Positions 53,045 to 62,334 of a stretch of DNA of 64,000 bases are shown piece by piece. The position numbers and the translations under genes are program-made. Source of the DNA: Paenibacillus aquistagni (GTDB lineage: Bacteria; Bacillota; Bacilli; Paenibacillales; Paenibacillaceae); NCBI RefSeq assembly GCF_900177815.1, contig NZ_FXAZ01000001.1, positions 1,550,001-1,614,000 on the forward strand. The letters run 5' to 3'. How positions within the stretch are numbered: position 1 is the stretch's first letter; each line of letters begins with the position of its first letter. The notes beneath the pieces were generated by a model that worked only from the letters and a program-made list of their open reading frames with translations, did not search any database and had not been told where the DNA came from.

Positions 53045-54019
53045 TCAATGAGAACGATTCGCAATAAAATGTGCAATGTCCTTTAGGCTTTTCTTCGCAC
53101 GCTGGTTAGGCAGCGCCTTCAAGGCTTCGAGCGCCTTGTCCAGATATCGATTCGCCAGTTCCTCTGCTGTGCGAATGCCTTGGCTTCCACGAATAAGCTC
53201 CAGCGCTTCTGTCACATCAGTTTCGCCATTTCGCTCCCGAATATGATGAATGTGAGCAAGGAGTGGTTCGCGAAGCTTCGGCTCCTGTAGAGCATACAGA
53301 ACAGGAAGCGTAATATTCCCCTGCTTAATATCATTGCCAGGCGGCTTGCCTAATTGAGCCTCTGTTCCTATGAGATCCAGAACATCGTCTCGAATTTGGA
53401 AGGTCATTCCGACATTGTAGCCATATCGATACAGAGCTTGGCTGACCTTGGCACTCGCGCCCGCTGCTAATGCGCCAAGCTGACAGCTGATCGCAATCAG
53501 AAGCGCAGTCTTTCTGCGAATGCGAAGCAAATACTGACGAACCGATTGCTCCGTGTTGAAGAAATCCCGAATCTGCTCCATCTCGCCTAAGCACATCTGC
53601 ACCATGGCTTTAGACAGGATTTGATGGATGGACGGATTCTTAAGCTCCGTTATGAGCATCAAAGCTTTCCCATAAATGTAATCGCCGGTATACATCGCAA
53701 TGCGATTGTCCCATTTCGACTTTACCGTCAAGTTGCCTCGCCGTGTATTGGCATCATCGATGACATCATCATGTACGAGCGAAGCCATATGAATAAGTTC
53801 CAATGGGACCGCAACCCGCTTAAGTTGTTCCAAATCGTATGTACCGAATTTGCCAGCAAGCAAGACGAATACAGGCCGTATCCGCTTGCCTCCTGACTTT
53901 AAAAGATGCAGGGAAGTCTCGTTCAACAGTTCATGATCAGAAACAATCGTTCTCTCCAACTCACGCTCAATAAACGAGACATCCGATTTCATTGTTGCGT
54001 AAATGTCCCACAGTTTCAT
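53045..54019 (-). CDS. hepT: Heptaprenyl diphosphate synthase component II (polyprenyl synthetase)
   Basis: Catalytic subunit that elongates farnesyl/geranylgeranyl diphosphate to the menaquinone side chain; works with HepS. 324 residues. First aspartate-rich motif LVHDDVIDDANTRRG and second QIRDDVLDL are intact, as is GGKRIRP near the start. The frame extends upstream; AGGTGAA precedes the ATG at 54019, nine bases after the mqnA stop. Last gene of the menaquinone block. Confidence 0.94.
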   Translation of the reverse strand: MKLWDIYATMKSDVSFIERELERTIVSDHELLNETSLHLLKSGGKRIRPVFVLLAGKFGTYDLEQLKRVAVPLELIHMASLVHDDVIDDANTRRGNLTVKSKWDNRIAMYTGDYIYGKALMLITELKNPSIHQILSKAMVQMCLGEMEQIRDFFNTEQSVRQYLLRIRRKTALLIAISCQLGALAAGASAKVSQALYRYGYNVGMTFQIRDDVLDLIGTEAQLGKPPGNDIKQGNITLPVLYALQEPKLREPLLAHIHHIRERNGETDVTEALELIRGSQGIRTAEELANRYLDKALEALKALPNQRAKKSLKDIAHFIANRSH

Positions 54020-54027
54020 GCTTTCAC

Positions 54028-54906
54028 CTAACCAACCGTATTTTCCGACCAAATGTCAAGACGTACCTCATGATCGATTAATCCTAATTCATAGGCATAT
54101 TCAAAATAAAGCTGCAATCCTCGCTGCTGTGCTGAACCAAAATCGTGATTAAGGCCAGCGAAATAATAGCGCCAATATTGTGCTGTACCCCCAATCTGCT
54201 TCACAGCCTCTTGCACAAGGGATTCAGGATTCGCAATGCTCAACTGCTTGCTTGCCTCAAACGCATCAACAATCTCTCTAATCTCTACAGGGCAGCGCTC
54301 CACAATATCTTTGCGAACCGCCCACACAGCAAAGGTCATCCATTCACCAGTCCAGTCATGCCAGCTCTCGCACAGATCCATAACCTCATACTTCGGATTC
54401 TGCACATTGTCCCAGTAAGCGCGAATGGCATGGTCGCCGATTAACAGCGCTCCATCGGCTGCTGCCATCATCTGTTCCAGCACAGGCTCCATCGACAGAT
54501 ACTCAGGTGACGCTTGGTAACGCTTTGCCACAATGATCTTCAGCAAGTTAATCGACGTTGCCGAAGTAGTCGTCAAAGCAATCTTCCCATGCAGCACTTC
54601 ACTGAGCGGCTTCTTCAGGAAGAGAAGGATCGAATTCACCTTGCCCTTGGCACTAACAGACAGATCCGGGAATAGTGCATAGCTGTCGCTGGATACGCCA
54701 TAAGCAAAGGAGGAGATAGGTCCCATATCAATCGAACCTTCCTTCATCGCTTTGTTCAAGGTGGCCGGCACTGCTGGAATCATCTCAACCCGAGCCGTTT
54801 GGAGCTTGGGATTGAAGTGATAGAACATAGGCCACACATTCGTATAGTTAATGCGCCCGATTCGAATTGTTTCTTTTTCTTGCTCATGCTGTTGTTCATG
54901 ATTCAT
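54028..54906 (-). CDS. mqnA: Chorismate dehydratase (futalosine pathway), MqnA
   Basis: First enzyme of the futalosine route to menaquinone: chorismate to 3-[(1-carboxyvinyl)oxy]benzoate. 292 residues of a periplasmic-binding-protein-like fold. Family features: IRIGRINYTNVWPMFYHF at the start, GSIDMGPISSFAYG, ALTTTSATSINLLKII and WHDWTGEWMTFAVWAVRK. The frame extends 21 codons upstream, but GGTGGGGGG lies before the ATG at 54906, overlapping the ubiX stop by 11 bases. MqnD is related, so MqnA versus MqnD rests on the WPMFYHF-type N-terminus and context. Confidence 0.87.
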   Translation of the reverse strand: MNHEQQHEQEKETIRIGRINYTNVWPMFYHFNPKLQTARVEMIPAVPATLNKAMKEGSIDMGPISSFAYGVSSDSYALFPDLSVSAKGKVNSILLFLKKPLSEVLHGKIALTTTSATSINLLKIIVAKRYQASPEYLSMEPVLEQMMAAADGALLIGDHAIRAYWDNVQNPKYEVMDLCESWHDWTGEWMTFAVWAVRKDIVERCPVEIREIVDAFEASKQLSIANPESLVQEAVKQIGGTAQYWRYYFAGLNHDFGSAQQRGLQLYFEYAYELGLIDHEVRLDIWSENTVG

Positions 54907-55501
54907 TCGAATCCCCCCACCGTGTAAACAGTTGATGATCAATATCGAGACTATCCAATACTTTCCCAACGAGGAAATTCACGATATCATCTAGCGTTTT
55001 CGGCTTATGATAGAACGCCGGCATCGCCGGAATAAGCTTCACACCCATCTTCGACAGCTTCAGCATATTCTCTAGATGTATGGCATGCATTGGCGTCTCT
55101 CTAGGTACGAGAACAAGCGGACGTCCTTCCTTCATCATCACGTCAGCTGCTCTTGCCATCAGATTGTCCGATGCCCCATGGGCAATCGAGGAGAGCGTCC
55201 CCATCGAGCAAGGCATAATGATCATGCCTTGCACGCGAAATGATCCGCTCGCAATGGTTGCACCGATATCAGCAATCGGGTGAACTTGAATGGCAGCCTC
55301 AGCCCCAAAAGCTTCTATAATCGCATCTTGACGCTTCGTCGCTTGCCAGTCCAACTCTTCCTTCAATACCCGCCATCCGGCTTCCGTAATCAGCAGATGA
55401 ACAAAATGCCCTGCGTCCAGCAGAGATTGAACAAGGCGAACGCCATATATGGCTCCGCTCGCCCCAGTTATGCCTACAACCCAACGCTCTTTCTCGTTCA
55501 T
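54896..55501 (-). CDS. ubiX: Flavin prenyltransferase (UbiX family)
   Basis: Makes prenyl-FMN for UbiD-type decarboxylases. 201 residues. Motifs: VGITGASGAIYGVRLV, IIMPCSMGTLSSIAHGASDN, LVLVPRETPMHAIHLENML and AMPAFYHKPKTLDDIV. In futalosine-pathway organisms such a protein supports the decarboxylase that acts after prenylation. The stop overlaps the mqnA start; one base overlaps the mqnP stop. Its UbiD partner is not in the window. Confidence 0.93.
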   Translation of the reverse strand: MNEKERWVVGITGASGAIYGVRLVQSLLDAGHFVHLLITEAGWRVLKEELDWQATKRQDAIIEAFGAEAAIQVHPIADIGATIASGSFRVQGMIIMPCSMGTLSSIAHGASDNLMARAADVMMKEGRPLVLVPRETPMHAIHLENMLKLSKMGVKLIPAMPAFYHKPKTLDDIVNFLVGKVLDSLDIDHQLFTRWGDSNES

Positions 55502-56376
55502 CAGCCCAACACCACCATGTCAAATAAAGTGAAGAAGAAGACAACCATGCTGAGCGTTCCATTCATGGTAAAGAATGCCGTATTCAGACGTGTCAGGTCA
55601 TTAGGCTTTACAATCAGATGCTCATAGATTAAGAGACCACACGCAATCACAACACCAAGAATATAGATCCAGCTCAGATTAGTAAGCCAGATGAGCAGTA
55701 CGAATCCAAGCATGGTTACAATATGAAACCCTCTTGCAATCTTCAAAGCACCCGGAATGCCAAAGCGCACAGGAATAGAGTGCAGACCTTCCTTCTTGTC
55801 AAACTCATAATCTTGGCAGGCATACACGACATCAAAGCCTGTAGTCCAGCAAGCGACGGTAATAAAGAAAATAATGGCTGGCCAGTCAATCACATTCGTG
55901 ACCGCAACCCAGCCGCCTAATGGAGCTAGTGCAATTGTGAACCCTAAGATTACATGGCACAGCCAAGTAAAGCGCTTTGTAAATGAATAAAAAACAAGCA
56001 TAAACACGGCGATCGGAAGTAAATAGAAGGATAATGGCTCAAGCATCCACGCCGCTAGTATTAGAAGTCCAAAGGACACCCCTGTGAAAAGAATGACTTC
56101 TCCTGCCTTCAAAAGACCCGCAGGAATAGCGCGATTGGCTGTGCGAGGATTCTTCGCATCAATCGCTGCATCTATGAGACGATTAAGGGCCATTGCTGCG
56201 CTTCTAGCACCTATCATCGCAACAAGCACCCAACCGATCTGGGCCCAGGACGGCAGATGGCCCTTTTCAACCATTGAGCCAACTAGAGCCCCCATAAAGG
56301 CAAAAGGAAGGGCAAACAGCGTATGCTCGATCTTAATCATCTCAAGAAAAATTTTAACCTTTTTAAACATGTTCAT
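55501..56376 (-). CDS. mqnP: UbiA-family polyprenyltransferase (MqnP type)
   Basis: Membrane prenyltransferase that adds the polyprenyl chain to the naphthoate ring precursor in the futalosine pathway. 291 residues, about nine hydrophobic segments. The two aspartate motifs are [18 protein letters not shown] and [20 protein letters not shown]. Context (mqnA, ubiX, menG, hepS, hepT) favours MqnP over 4-hydroxybenzoate prenyltransferase. Overlaps menG by 14 bases. Confidence 0.9.
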   Translation of the reverse strand: MNMFKKVKIFLEMIKIEHTLFALPFAFMGALVGSMVEKGHLPSWAQIGWVLVAMIGARSAAMALNRLIDAAIDAKNPRTANRAIPAGLLKAGEVILFTGVSFGLLILAAWMLEPLSFYLLPIAVFMLVFYSFTKRFTWLCHVILGFTIALAPLGGWVAVTNVIDWPAIIFFITVACWTTGFDVVYACQDYEFDKKEGLHSIPVRFGIPGALKIARGFHIVTMLGFVLLIWLTNLSWIYILGVVIACGLLIYEHLIVKPNDLTRLNTAFFTMNGTLSMVVFFFTLFDMVVLG

Positions 56377-57100
56377 TCCCCTTTGTTCCGATGTGCAGAG
56401 CAGCGATTCCTCCCGTCAGCGGGTAAGCATCCACATTTACTAATCCCGCATCAACGAACATCTGCTTAAGCTCTTTATGGTCAGGGAATGAAGCTAATGA
56501 TTCCGGTAGCCATTTATACTGATCGTATCGCTTCGCGACCCACTTGCCAAGCATCGGAAGCAACCGTTGGAAATAGAAATAATAAATGCCCTTGAATGGC
56601 TGCCAAGTAGGCTTGGACAATTCCAAGCATACAACCTTGCCGCCCGGCTTCACCACTCTTCTCATTTCTCGAAGGACCTGCATATAATCAGGTACATTGC
56701 GAAGACCAAAGCCTATCGTCACATAATCGAAGGTATTATCTTCAAAAGGCAGATCCATCGCATTGCCTTCTATCAAGCGAATTTGCTTTGCGAGTCCTAG
56801 CTTATCGATCTTTTGCTGCCCATACTGGAGCATATGCGGGCTGAAATCAAGCCCCGTCAGTTGACCGGTCTTGCTTTTTTCAGCCATCTGAATCGTCCAG
56901 TCGCAAGTGCCGCAGCACAAATCCAGCGCATTCTGCCCGACTTGCATGTTCATCTTGCTCATGGTGAATTTTCGCCATGCCTTATGTCTGCGGAAGCTCA
57001 TGATGTCATTCATAATGTCATACTTCGGCGCAATACTTTCGAATACAGAGTGAACGTACTGCTCCTTTTGCTTCCCGGTCTTTGGCGATTGTGTATTCAA
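56363..57100 (-). CDS. menG: Demethylmenaquinone methyltransferase
   Basis: SAM-dependent C-methylation, the last step of menaquinone synthesis (also called ubiE/menH). 245 residues. Family motifs: [20 protein letters not shown], the SAM loop [18 protein letters not shown], and [10 protein letters not shown] with [20 protein letters not shown]. The start is TTG at 57100 with AGGGTGA 6 nt upstream. Common to classical and futalosine pathways. Confidence 0.94.
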   Translation of the reverse strand: MNTQSPKTGKQKEQYVHSVFESIAPKYDIMNDIMSFRRHKAWRKFTMSKMNMQVGQNALDLCCGTCDWTIQMAEKSKTGQLTGLDFSPHMLQYGQQKIDKLGLAKQIRLIEGNAMDLPFEDNTFDYVTIGFGLRNVPDYMQVLREMRRVVKPGGKVVCLELSKPTWQPFKGIYYFYFQRLLPMLGKWVAKRYDQYKWLPESLASFPDHKELKQMFVDAGLVNVDAYPLTGGIAALHIGTKGNEHV

Positions 57101-57178
57101 TTTACGTCACCCTTCCCCCTATTAATCGCCTTGCCTTATGATAATGGAAGGTTCTAATCTATCCGCGCTAAGCAGCTT

Positions 57179-58012
57179 CTAAGTGGACAGGCTCGGCACT
57201 TCATTCTCAATCACTTCAACATCTAGTTGAAGCTGACGCTTGCATTGATTCAATACGTCCCCCACTTGCTTGCTCGCCTGCTCCAGCATGCTTTCTAGTG
57301 CGGATTGAACTTGATACTTCGTAATAAGTTCCTTCCATATGCTCTCATCCCATGCTCGATCCTTCAAGAGAGCCTGTTCTTCTGATGTTCCCTCCTGCAG
57401 AATGCGCCAATAGGCGTAGCTTCCATCAAAGGATGAGTGTGATTCTGTTTTCTTGATCTCTTGCTCTACGACCTCAAGATGAGACAGATCATGCAGCGCC
57501 TTCCCCCACAATTCAGCATCTTGGGCGCGCATTCCCGTATCCCACGCTTGAAACACACATTGCTTCAGCTTCGTGCGCTCCAGCATATAGGATTCTGCAG
57601 TCATCTTAAACTGCTTCATCTTATCCACCATCGTCATCTTCATGCGATTCACTTCGCATACCGCGCGACTTAACAGATAGATCGCATCAATCTGTCCAGC
57701 TTGCGCAAGAAGGTGATAGAATCGGCTGCTAAAATAGTCTCCCGCAAGCACCTTCAATTGTCTCGAACGCATATTGCGATCATCTCCATGCTCACTTGCA
57801 AGCTCGACCGTATCATGAGTATCGAGAGCTAGCTGAACAAGAGATGTCACGATCTCAGGCAGCCGGCCTAGCTTCGCTTGATGGCTCCGACTCATAAAAG
57901 CACACAAAAGACCCACCCTGGCACTAGCCAATTCAGGCAGCTTTGTGTGCGCTTGAATCATATCATGCGACGCATAGAAATGTACAAGTTGCGGTATACG
58001 GTAACCCTTCAT
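57179..58012 (-). CDS. hepS: Heptaprenyl diphosphate synthase component I
   Basis: Small non-catalytic subunit of the hetero-oligomeric prenyl synthase that sets chain length with HepT. 277 residues, all helical. The HEPPP_synt_1 character is seen in RQLKVLAGDYFSSRFYHLLA and IDAIYLLSRAVCEVNRMKM. GGAGG lies 8 nt before the ATG. First gene of hepS-menG-mqnP-ubiX-mqnA-hepT; B. subtilis has hepS-menH-hepT without the three inner genes. Confidence 0.9.
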   Translation of the reverse strand: MKGYRIPQLVHFYASHDMIQAHTKLPELASARVGLLCAFMSRSHQAKLGRLPEIVTSLVQLALDTHDTVELASEHGDDRNMRSRQLKVLAGDYFSSRFYHLLAQAGQIDAIYLLSRAVCEVNRMKMTMVDKMKQFKMTAESYMLERTKLKQCVFQAWDTGMRAQDAELWGKALHDLSHLEVVEQEIKKTESHSSFDGSYAYWRILQEGTSEEQALLKDRAWDESIWKELITKYQVQSALESMLEQASKQVGDVLNQCKRQLQLDVEVIENEVPSLST

Positions 58013-58062
58013 GTAAAATGCCTCCGAGTGCTGTCATCCTATCGGATGTCGTGATCTAAATC

Positions 58063-58093
58063 ATTATAGCATAGGTTATATTCATGCGGACAA
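58063..58093 (-). promoter_or_regulatory. Promoter of the hepS menaquinone operon
   Basis: - strand TATAAT (58063-58068) with an extended -10 TGC before it; TTGTCC (58088-58093) lies 19 nt upstream. The perfect -10 and TGn make it likely despite the long spacer. About 50 nt before hepS. Confidence 0.7.
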
Positions 58094-58131
58094 CATTTCT
58101 TACCCATCAATATCCATACTCTCCCAGTTTT

Positions 58132-58692
58132 TTAAGGAAATGATGACAGTTTTGGGTCAAATATCTTGTGCCAGATCGATGTGTACGTCATGCGAAGCGC
58201 TTGCTCTGTCTCTTCTGACAATCGAGCATCCGCTTGTTTCATTTCAAGAATGCGCTCCATGGTGGCCTGCTCCTTCAGCGCATCAAGCCCAAGCAGAATT
58301 TGCTTCTTGTGCGCTTTGCGATCATCAATGACCATGCGAAGCTCCAGCCTGTTCACATTGTTCATCTCATGGAAGCTGAAGTTCAGCCAGTGCGCCATCT
58401 CTTCATACAAGAGCGCTGGATTCATAATGGAGGCAGCCACCTTCACATCCAGAATCAAGCTTCCGTCTTGGTTAAAGTGTACACGTGATATCGGCAAAGA
58501 ATGATTAGCGCTTTGCAATTGATCGACAAGCAGTTCCTCTTGCAATTGCTTAACCGAACGATCGGGAGTAAACACGGGCAGATCACCGCCTTTGTCGCGT
58601 TCGCGTCCATCAAGCGACGCCAAAGCGCCTAAGCCTGCAGTCAACGTAAGTGTCATAAGGATGGAAAGGAGGAATAAACGAAGCTTCTTCAA
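58132..58692 (-). CDS. Exported protein of unknown function
   Basis: Not recognised. 186 residues with a clear signal peptide or N-terminal anchor (KKLRLFLLSILMTLTLTAGL, about 2-21) and possible cleavage after ALA. The rest is mixed, ending in a charged helical region (RILEMKQADARLSEETEQAL). No lipobox. It lies between hepS and mtrB on the same strand; B. subtilis has nothing similar here. The ATG at 58692 has AGGTGA upstream. Confidence 0.75.
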   Translation of the reverse strand: MKKLRLFLLSILMTLTLTAGLGALASLDGRERDKGGDLPVFTPDRSVKQLQEELLVDQLQSANHSLPISRVHFNQDGSLILDVKVAASIMNPALLYEEMAHWLNFSFHEMNNVNRLELRMVIDDRKAHKKQILLGLDALKEQATMERILEMKQADARLSEETEQALRMTYTSIWHKIFDPKLSSFP

Positions 58693-58774
58693 GCAGATTC
58701 ACCTCTCAAGCATTTCCCTCGCATCTAAGATTAGTCTCGTCGGATGCAAGGATGTCCATACCTCATTCTACAAC

Positions 58775-58797
58775 GAAAAAAAGCAGGCTATGCCTGC
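58775..58797 (-). terminator. Terminator of mtrB
   Basis: - strand GCAGGC-ATA-GCCTGC followed by seven T, directly after the mtrB stop. Confidence 0.9.
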
Positions 58798-58798
58798 A

Positions 58799-59026
58799 TT
58801 ATTCATCCTTATCGGTATGAATGACTCCATGCTTTGTCATAATGACTGCTTTTCCTCTTACTTTCACGGCAGAAGTATGATCGGTGAACTGTGCGATGAG
58901 CACCTCATTCTTATCAAGCTTCTCCATATGATGAAAACGGGTATCTTGTCCACGCGTCAATCCGATAACTTGTACCCCTTGTTCTTTCGCTTTGACCACA
59001 ATATAATCATTCTGATTCTGTTCCAT
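58799..59026 (-). CDS. mtrB: Tryptophan-activated RNA-binding attenuation protein (TRAP)
   Basis: Forms an 11-mer ring that, with bound tryptophan, binds GAG/UAG triplets in trp leader RNA. 75 residues, the same length as B. subtilis MtrB. RNA-contact residues correspond: Lys36, Lys55 and Arg57 in [10 protein letters not shown] and [10 protein letters not shown]; tryptophan-contact segments [14 protein letters not shown] and AQFTDHTSA are conserved. AGGAGG lies 10 nt before the ATG at 59026. The usual partner gene mtrA (folE) is absent; hup lies upstream on the same strand. Its obvious target is the leader at 47995-48043. Confidence 0.96.
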   Translation of the reverse strand: MEQNQNDYIVVKAKEQGVQVIGLTRGQDTRFHHMEKLDKNEVLIAQFTDHTSAVKVRGKAVIMTKHGVIHTDKDE

Positions 59027-59092
59027 AACGCTGTATCCTCCTCTAGCGTACATGCCGTTCTGCAAACATTCAGCATGTCTGTCCATATCTTA

Positions 59093-59121
59093 ATCATGAA
59101 TGCTTGCCAAGGGCTTGTCAA
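59093..59121 (-). promoter_or_regulatory. Candidate promoter of mtrB
   Basis: - strand TTGACA (59116-59121), 17-nt spacer, CATGAT (59093-59098). The -35 is perfect, the -10 weak; distance to mtrB about 67 nt. Confidence 0.6.
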
Positions 59122-59200
59122 CTGTTCTGGCGGCTTGCGTTTCGGATCATTGACCTTGTGGTCATTGCCTAATCATGTGAGCATCGAATCCTTCATAGAA

Positions 59201-59232
59201 TCAAGCCGTGACAATACGATGCCACGGCTTGA
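59201..59232 (-). terminator. Hairpin after hup
   Basis: Perfect 10-bp stem TCAAGCCGTG / CACGGCTTGA with a 12-nt loop, 20 nt after the hup stop. Modest U content in the tail. Confidence 0.55.
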
Positions 59233-59251
59233 ATATTGATGTCATATATGA

Positions 59252-59524
59252 TTAGTTAATCCCGTCTTTCAAAGCTTTACCTGGCTTGAAAGCAGGCACT
59301 TTGCTTGCAGGAATCTCGATCTCTTCACCCGTTTGAGGGTTACGTCCTTTGCGAGCAGAACGCTCACGAACTTCAAAGTTACCGAATCCTACTAGCTGAA
59401 CCTTATCACCGGTCTGAAGGGCATTGGAAATCGCATCAAATACGGCATCCACCACTTTCGTTACGTCCTTCTTCGAAAGTTCAGTCGTCTCAGAAACCTC
59501 AGTAATCAATTCAGATTTGTTCAT
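59252..59524 (-). CDS. hup: HU-type DNA-binding protein
   Basis: Nucleoid protein (hbs in B. subtilis) that bends DNA without much sequence preference. 90 residues. The HU signature [20 protein letters not shown] and the arm sequence with the intercalating proline ([19 protein letters not shown]) are plain. GGAGGTGAG lies before the ATG at 59524; an upstream in-frame ATG is not used by the family. Order hup-mtrB is conserved with B. subtilis hbs-mtrAB. Confidence 0.97.
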   Translation of the reverse strand: MNKSELITEVSETTELSKKDVTKVVDAVFDAISNALQTGDKVQLVGFGNFEVRERSARKGRNPQTGEEIEIPASKVPAFKPGKALKDGIN

Positions 59525-59586
59525 CTTAAGCTCACCTCCCAATTGAAATATGCCTATGCTCCCATTCTTGCACGGAAATCCTATAC

Positions 59587-59617
59587 TTTATACCTTACAA
59601 ACCGCAGAATCTCGCAA
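59587..59617 (-). promoter_or_regulatory. Candidate promoter of hup
   Basis: - strand TATAAA (59587-59592) with TTGCGA (59612-59617) 19 nt upstream. Spacing is long; a second TATA-like box (TATAGG) follows. The gene is likely strongly expressed, so a promoter is expected here. Confidence 0.45.
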
Positions 59618-59692
59618 TTTATAGGCCTTTTTGCCATGACAACAGATTTATAGTAATATATGGAGATTCGAATTGCAAGAAAATTCATCCAA

Positions 59693-60706
59693 TTATGCGG
59701 CGCGGCGCTTCTTTACGACATAGAAGGTAACCGCTAACGCCAAGATGAGCACAGTTCCTTTTATGATGTCATGCGTGTAGTACTGCAAGTTCATCATCGT
59801 CAGTCCATTAACCAGCACTCCGATCAGCACAGAACCGATAAAGGTGCCGAGCACGTTCGGCTTGCCTGCGCCAAACACAGAGAATCCGACAAATACCGCC
59901 GCAACCGCCTCCATCAGGAGCGGCGCTCCTGCATCTATCTGCCCTGTGCCGACTCGTGAAGCAAACAGGATGCCTCCTACAGCTGCACATATGCCAGACA
60001 GCACATAAGCCCATGTCCGTACCCGCTTCACCTTAATGCCTGATAAGCGCGCAGCTTCTTCATTGCCGCCAGTCATGTACATCTGTCTGCCAAAACGCGT
60101 GTAGGCCAAAAATATATGCGCAGCAGCAACGGCAAGCAGCATGAGTATGACGGGAATAGGAACCGTGAAGTTCCCTACATAGAATTCCCCTTGCCCTATC
60201 GTCAAAAAAGCATTGGACATAACGCCAGGCGCTTTCGTGCCATCAGTCATCTGCATATTGTTATAAATGGAGTAGCCCTTCGTGTATGTTTTATGTATGC
60301 CTGCCACGATATACATGACGGCTAACGTAGCCAGCAAATCTGGAATCTTGAACCTTACAATAAAAAAGGAGTTGATAAGGCCAACGCAAGCACCGATCAA
60401 AAGCGGAACGATAATGACGATAAACAGCGGCATCTCATACCAAACCATCAGGGAGGCTGTCACCACTGTTGTCAGCGATACCGTTGAGCCAACAGACAGA
60501 TCAAAGCCGTCCACGATGAGGGAAAAGGTGACTCCAATCGCTATAAACGTCACAATCGATATTGATCTTAAAATATCAGCGATATTGGAGCCGGAAAAGA
60601 AATATTCCAGCTTGATCGCAAAGAAGGCAAATACCCCTAGGATGACGATAATCGCCCCATAACGAAATGCAAATTGCAATAACTTATCTCTATAGCTTGT
60701 TTCCAT
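59693..60706 (-). CDS. Sugar-type ABC importer, permease
   Basis: RbsC/AraH-family permease, 337 residues with about nine or ten hydrophobic segments. The family motif IVDGFDLSVGSTVSL (in place of the usual GGIDLSVGS) and the cytoplasmic coupling stretch GGNEEAARLSGIKVKR are present. It starts six bases after the ATPase gene and completes a binding protein-ATPase-permease operon. Substrate probably a pentose, galactoside or similar small carbohydrate; this cannot be fixed from sequence alone. Confidence 0.88.
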   Translation of the reverse strand: METSYRDKLLQFAFRYGAIIVILGVFAFFAIKLEYFFSGSNIADILRSISIVTFIAIGVTFSLIVDGFDLSVGSTVSLTTVVTASLMVWYEMPLFIVIIVPLLIGACVGLINSFFIVRFKIPDLLATLAVMYIVAGIHKTYTKGYSIYNNMQMTDGTKAPGVMSNAFLTIGQGEFYVGNFTVPIPVILMLLAVAAAHIFLAYTRFGRQMYMTGGNEEAARLSGIKVKRVRTWAYVLSGICAAVGGILFASRVGTGQIDAGAPLLMEAVAAVFVGFSVFGAGKPNVLGTFIGSVLIGVLVNGLTMMNLQYYTHDIIKGTVLILALAVTFYVVKKRRAA

Positions 60707-60711
60707 GTAGG

Positions 60712-62310
60712 TTATTCCTCCCGCCCTGCGCTTGCATAGAACAGCAATTGCTCTTGCGTTACTTCATTGCGGCCAAATTCCTTTACGAATTGCCCATCGC
60801 ACATGACAATCACTCGATCTGCAATGCCTATGGCCTCGCCAAGCTCACTCGTAAAGTAAAGAATGGCTTTTTGCTGAGATGCAAGATCTCCTATAATTCG
60901 AAAAATATCCCGCTTCGCTCCGACATCCACACCCTTTGTCGGTTCATCGAAAATATAAATGACAGCGTCGCTTCCCACCCATTTTCCAATGGACACCTTC
61001 TGCTGATTGCCCCCGCTCAAGTAGGCAACCTCGGTCTCACGAGAAGCCGTCTTGATCCCGAATTGCTCGATAACACGCTCAGCGATTGATGTCTCTTGTT
61101 TGCGATTCAAAAAGCCGATGCGGGTCAGTTTATTTAAGATGGGGAGCGTGATATTGGTTCTCACGGATTCCTGTACAAAGACTCCTTCTTTTCTGCGCTC
61201 CTCAGGAATATGGGCAATACCTGCTAATAAAGCATCCGCAGGATCCTTCATGTTCAGCTTGATGCCTCTAACACGCACTTCTCCGGCCTGCATAGGGTCT
61301 GCACCGGACAATAGCCTTGCGCATTCAGACTTTCCCGCTCCAACGAGCCCGACAATGCCAACAATTTCTCCTGCTCGAACCTCTAAATCCACTCCTCGGA
61401 CTTTAGTTCCAGCATGAAGGCCTTTGGCTTCCAGCAGAACATCATGGATGTTTGACGTCCTAGGCGGAAATTGCTCTTGGAACGGCTCACCAAGCATCTC
61501 TTTGATAACCTCATCTGGGTTTGTATCTGCAACTTCGGAGGTAAAGACATGCTGGCCGTCCCTCATTACGGTCAAGCGATCACATTCTCCAAACACTTCA
61601 GGGAGCCGATGCGATATAAAGATAACGATAAACCCTTGATCGCGCATTCTTCGCATTACCCGAAACAGCACTTCAGTTTCCTGCTGGCTTAACGGCGCAG
61701 TAGGCTCATCAAAGACAACCACCTTGGCCTCTTCGATTAATGTTCGTGCAATAAGCACCATCTGTTTCTCTGCTAGACTTAACCGTTCCACAACATGAGA
61801 GAGAGGGAGGTGTACCCCTAGCTGATCACAGGCTTGCTGCGCCATTCGTTGAATGGAAGAGGGATTCACCCATAGGCGCTGCTTCGCATCTGCCATTCGA
61901 TCGAGCATAATATTTTCAGCGACGCTAAGCTGCGGCACTAAGGCTGTATCGACTTCCTGATATACGCAATGGATACCCAGTCGCTTCGCATCTGTAGGCG
62001 TCTTGATCTCAAGGCGTTCCCCATGAAGCTTGATCTCCCCGCGATCCAGCGGATAGGCTCCTGATAAGATTTTCATCAAGGTGCTCTTGCCCGCTCCATT
62101 CGCCCCTAATAGAGCATGGATTTCTCCCCCTCGCGCTTCAAAATCCACTTGCTTCAAGGCTTTAACGCCGCTAAAGGCTTTTTCAATTCCCTCCATACGA
62201 AGCAAGGAACGGGAAATGCGTGTAGCCGCACTTCCCGTTGAGTGTAGAGACTCCTTAGTTTGAGCTGCAGAGGATTTGGAGGCTGTATGGTCTGGTTTGC
62301 TCATGTTCAT
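60712..62310 (-). CDS. Sugar-type ABC importer, double ATP-binding protein
   Basis: RbsA/MglA-like protein with two nucleotide-binding domains, about 532 residues. Domain 1: Walker A GANGAGKST, signature LSLAEKQ, Walker B VVVFDEPTAPL. Domain 2: a variant Walker A GLVGAGKSE, signature LSGGNQQK, Walker B YIFDEPTKGVDVGAK. The degenerate second site is usual for this family. Start uncertain: ATGs at 62313, 62310 and 62304 follow AAGGTGGG; 62310 gives the best spacing. A Ser/Thr-rich N-terminal extension of ~35 residues precedes domain 1. Confidence 0.9.
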   Translation of the reverse strand: MNMSKPDHTASKSSAAQTKESLHSTGSAATRISRSLLRMEGIEKAFSGVKALKQVDFEARGGEIHALLGANGAGKSTLMKILSGAYPLDRGEIKLHGERLEIKTPTDAKRLGIHCVYQEVDTALVPQLSVAENIMLDRMADAKQRLWVNPSSIQRMAQQACDQLGVHLPLSHVVERLSLAEKQMVLIARTLIEEAKVVVFDEPTAPLSQQETEVLFRVMRRMRDQGFIVIFISHRLPEVFGECDRLTVMRDGQHVFTSEVADTNPDEVIKEMLGEPFQEQFPPRTSNIHDVLLEAKGLHAGTKVRGVDLEVRAGEIVGIVGLVGAGKSECARLLSGADPMQAGEVRVRGIKLNMKDPADALLAGIAHIPEERRKEGVFVQESVRTNITLPILNKLTRIGFLNRKQETSIAERVIEQFGIKTASRETEVAYLSGGNQQKVSIGKWVGSDAVIYIFDEPTKGVDVGAKRDIFRIIGDLASQQKAILYFTSELGEAIGIADRVIVMCDGQFVKEFGRNEVTQEQLLFYASAGREE

Positions 62311-62334
62311 CATCACTCCCACCTTGTTCACCCA

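Noticed and set aside
58799..59086. Longer MtrB starting at 59086
   Set aside because: The extra 20 residues are not in the TRAP family, and AGGAGG points to the ATG at 59026.
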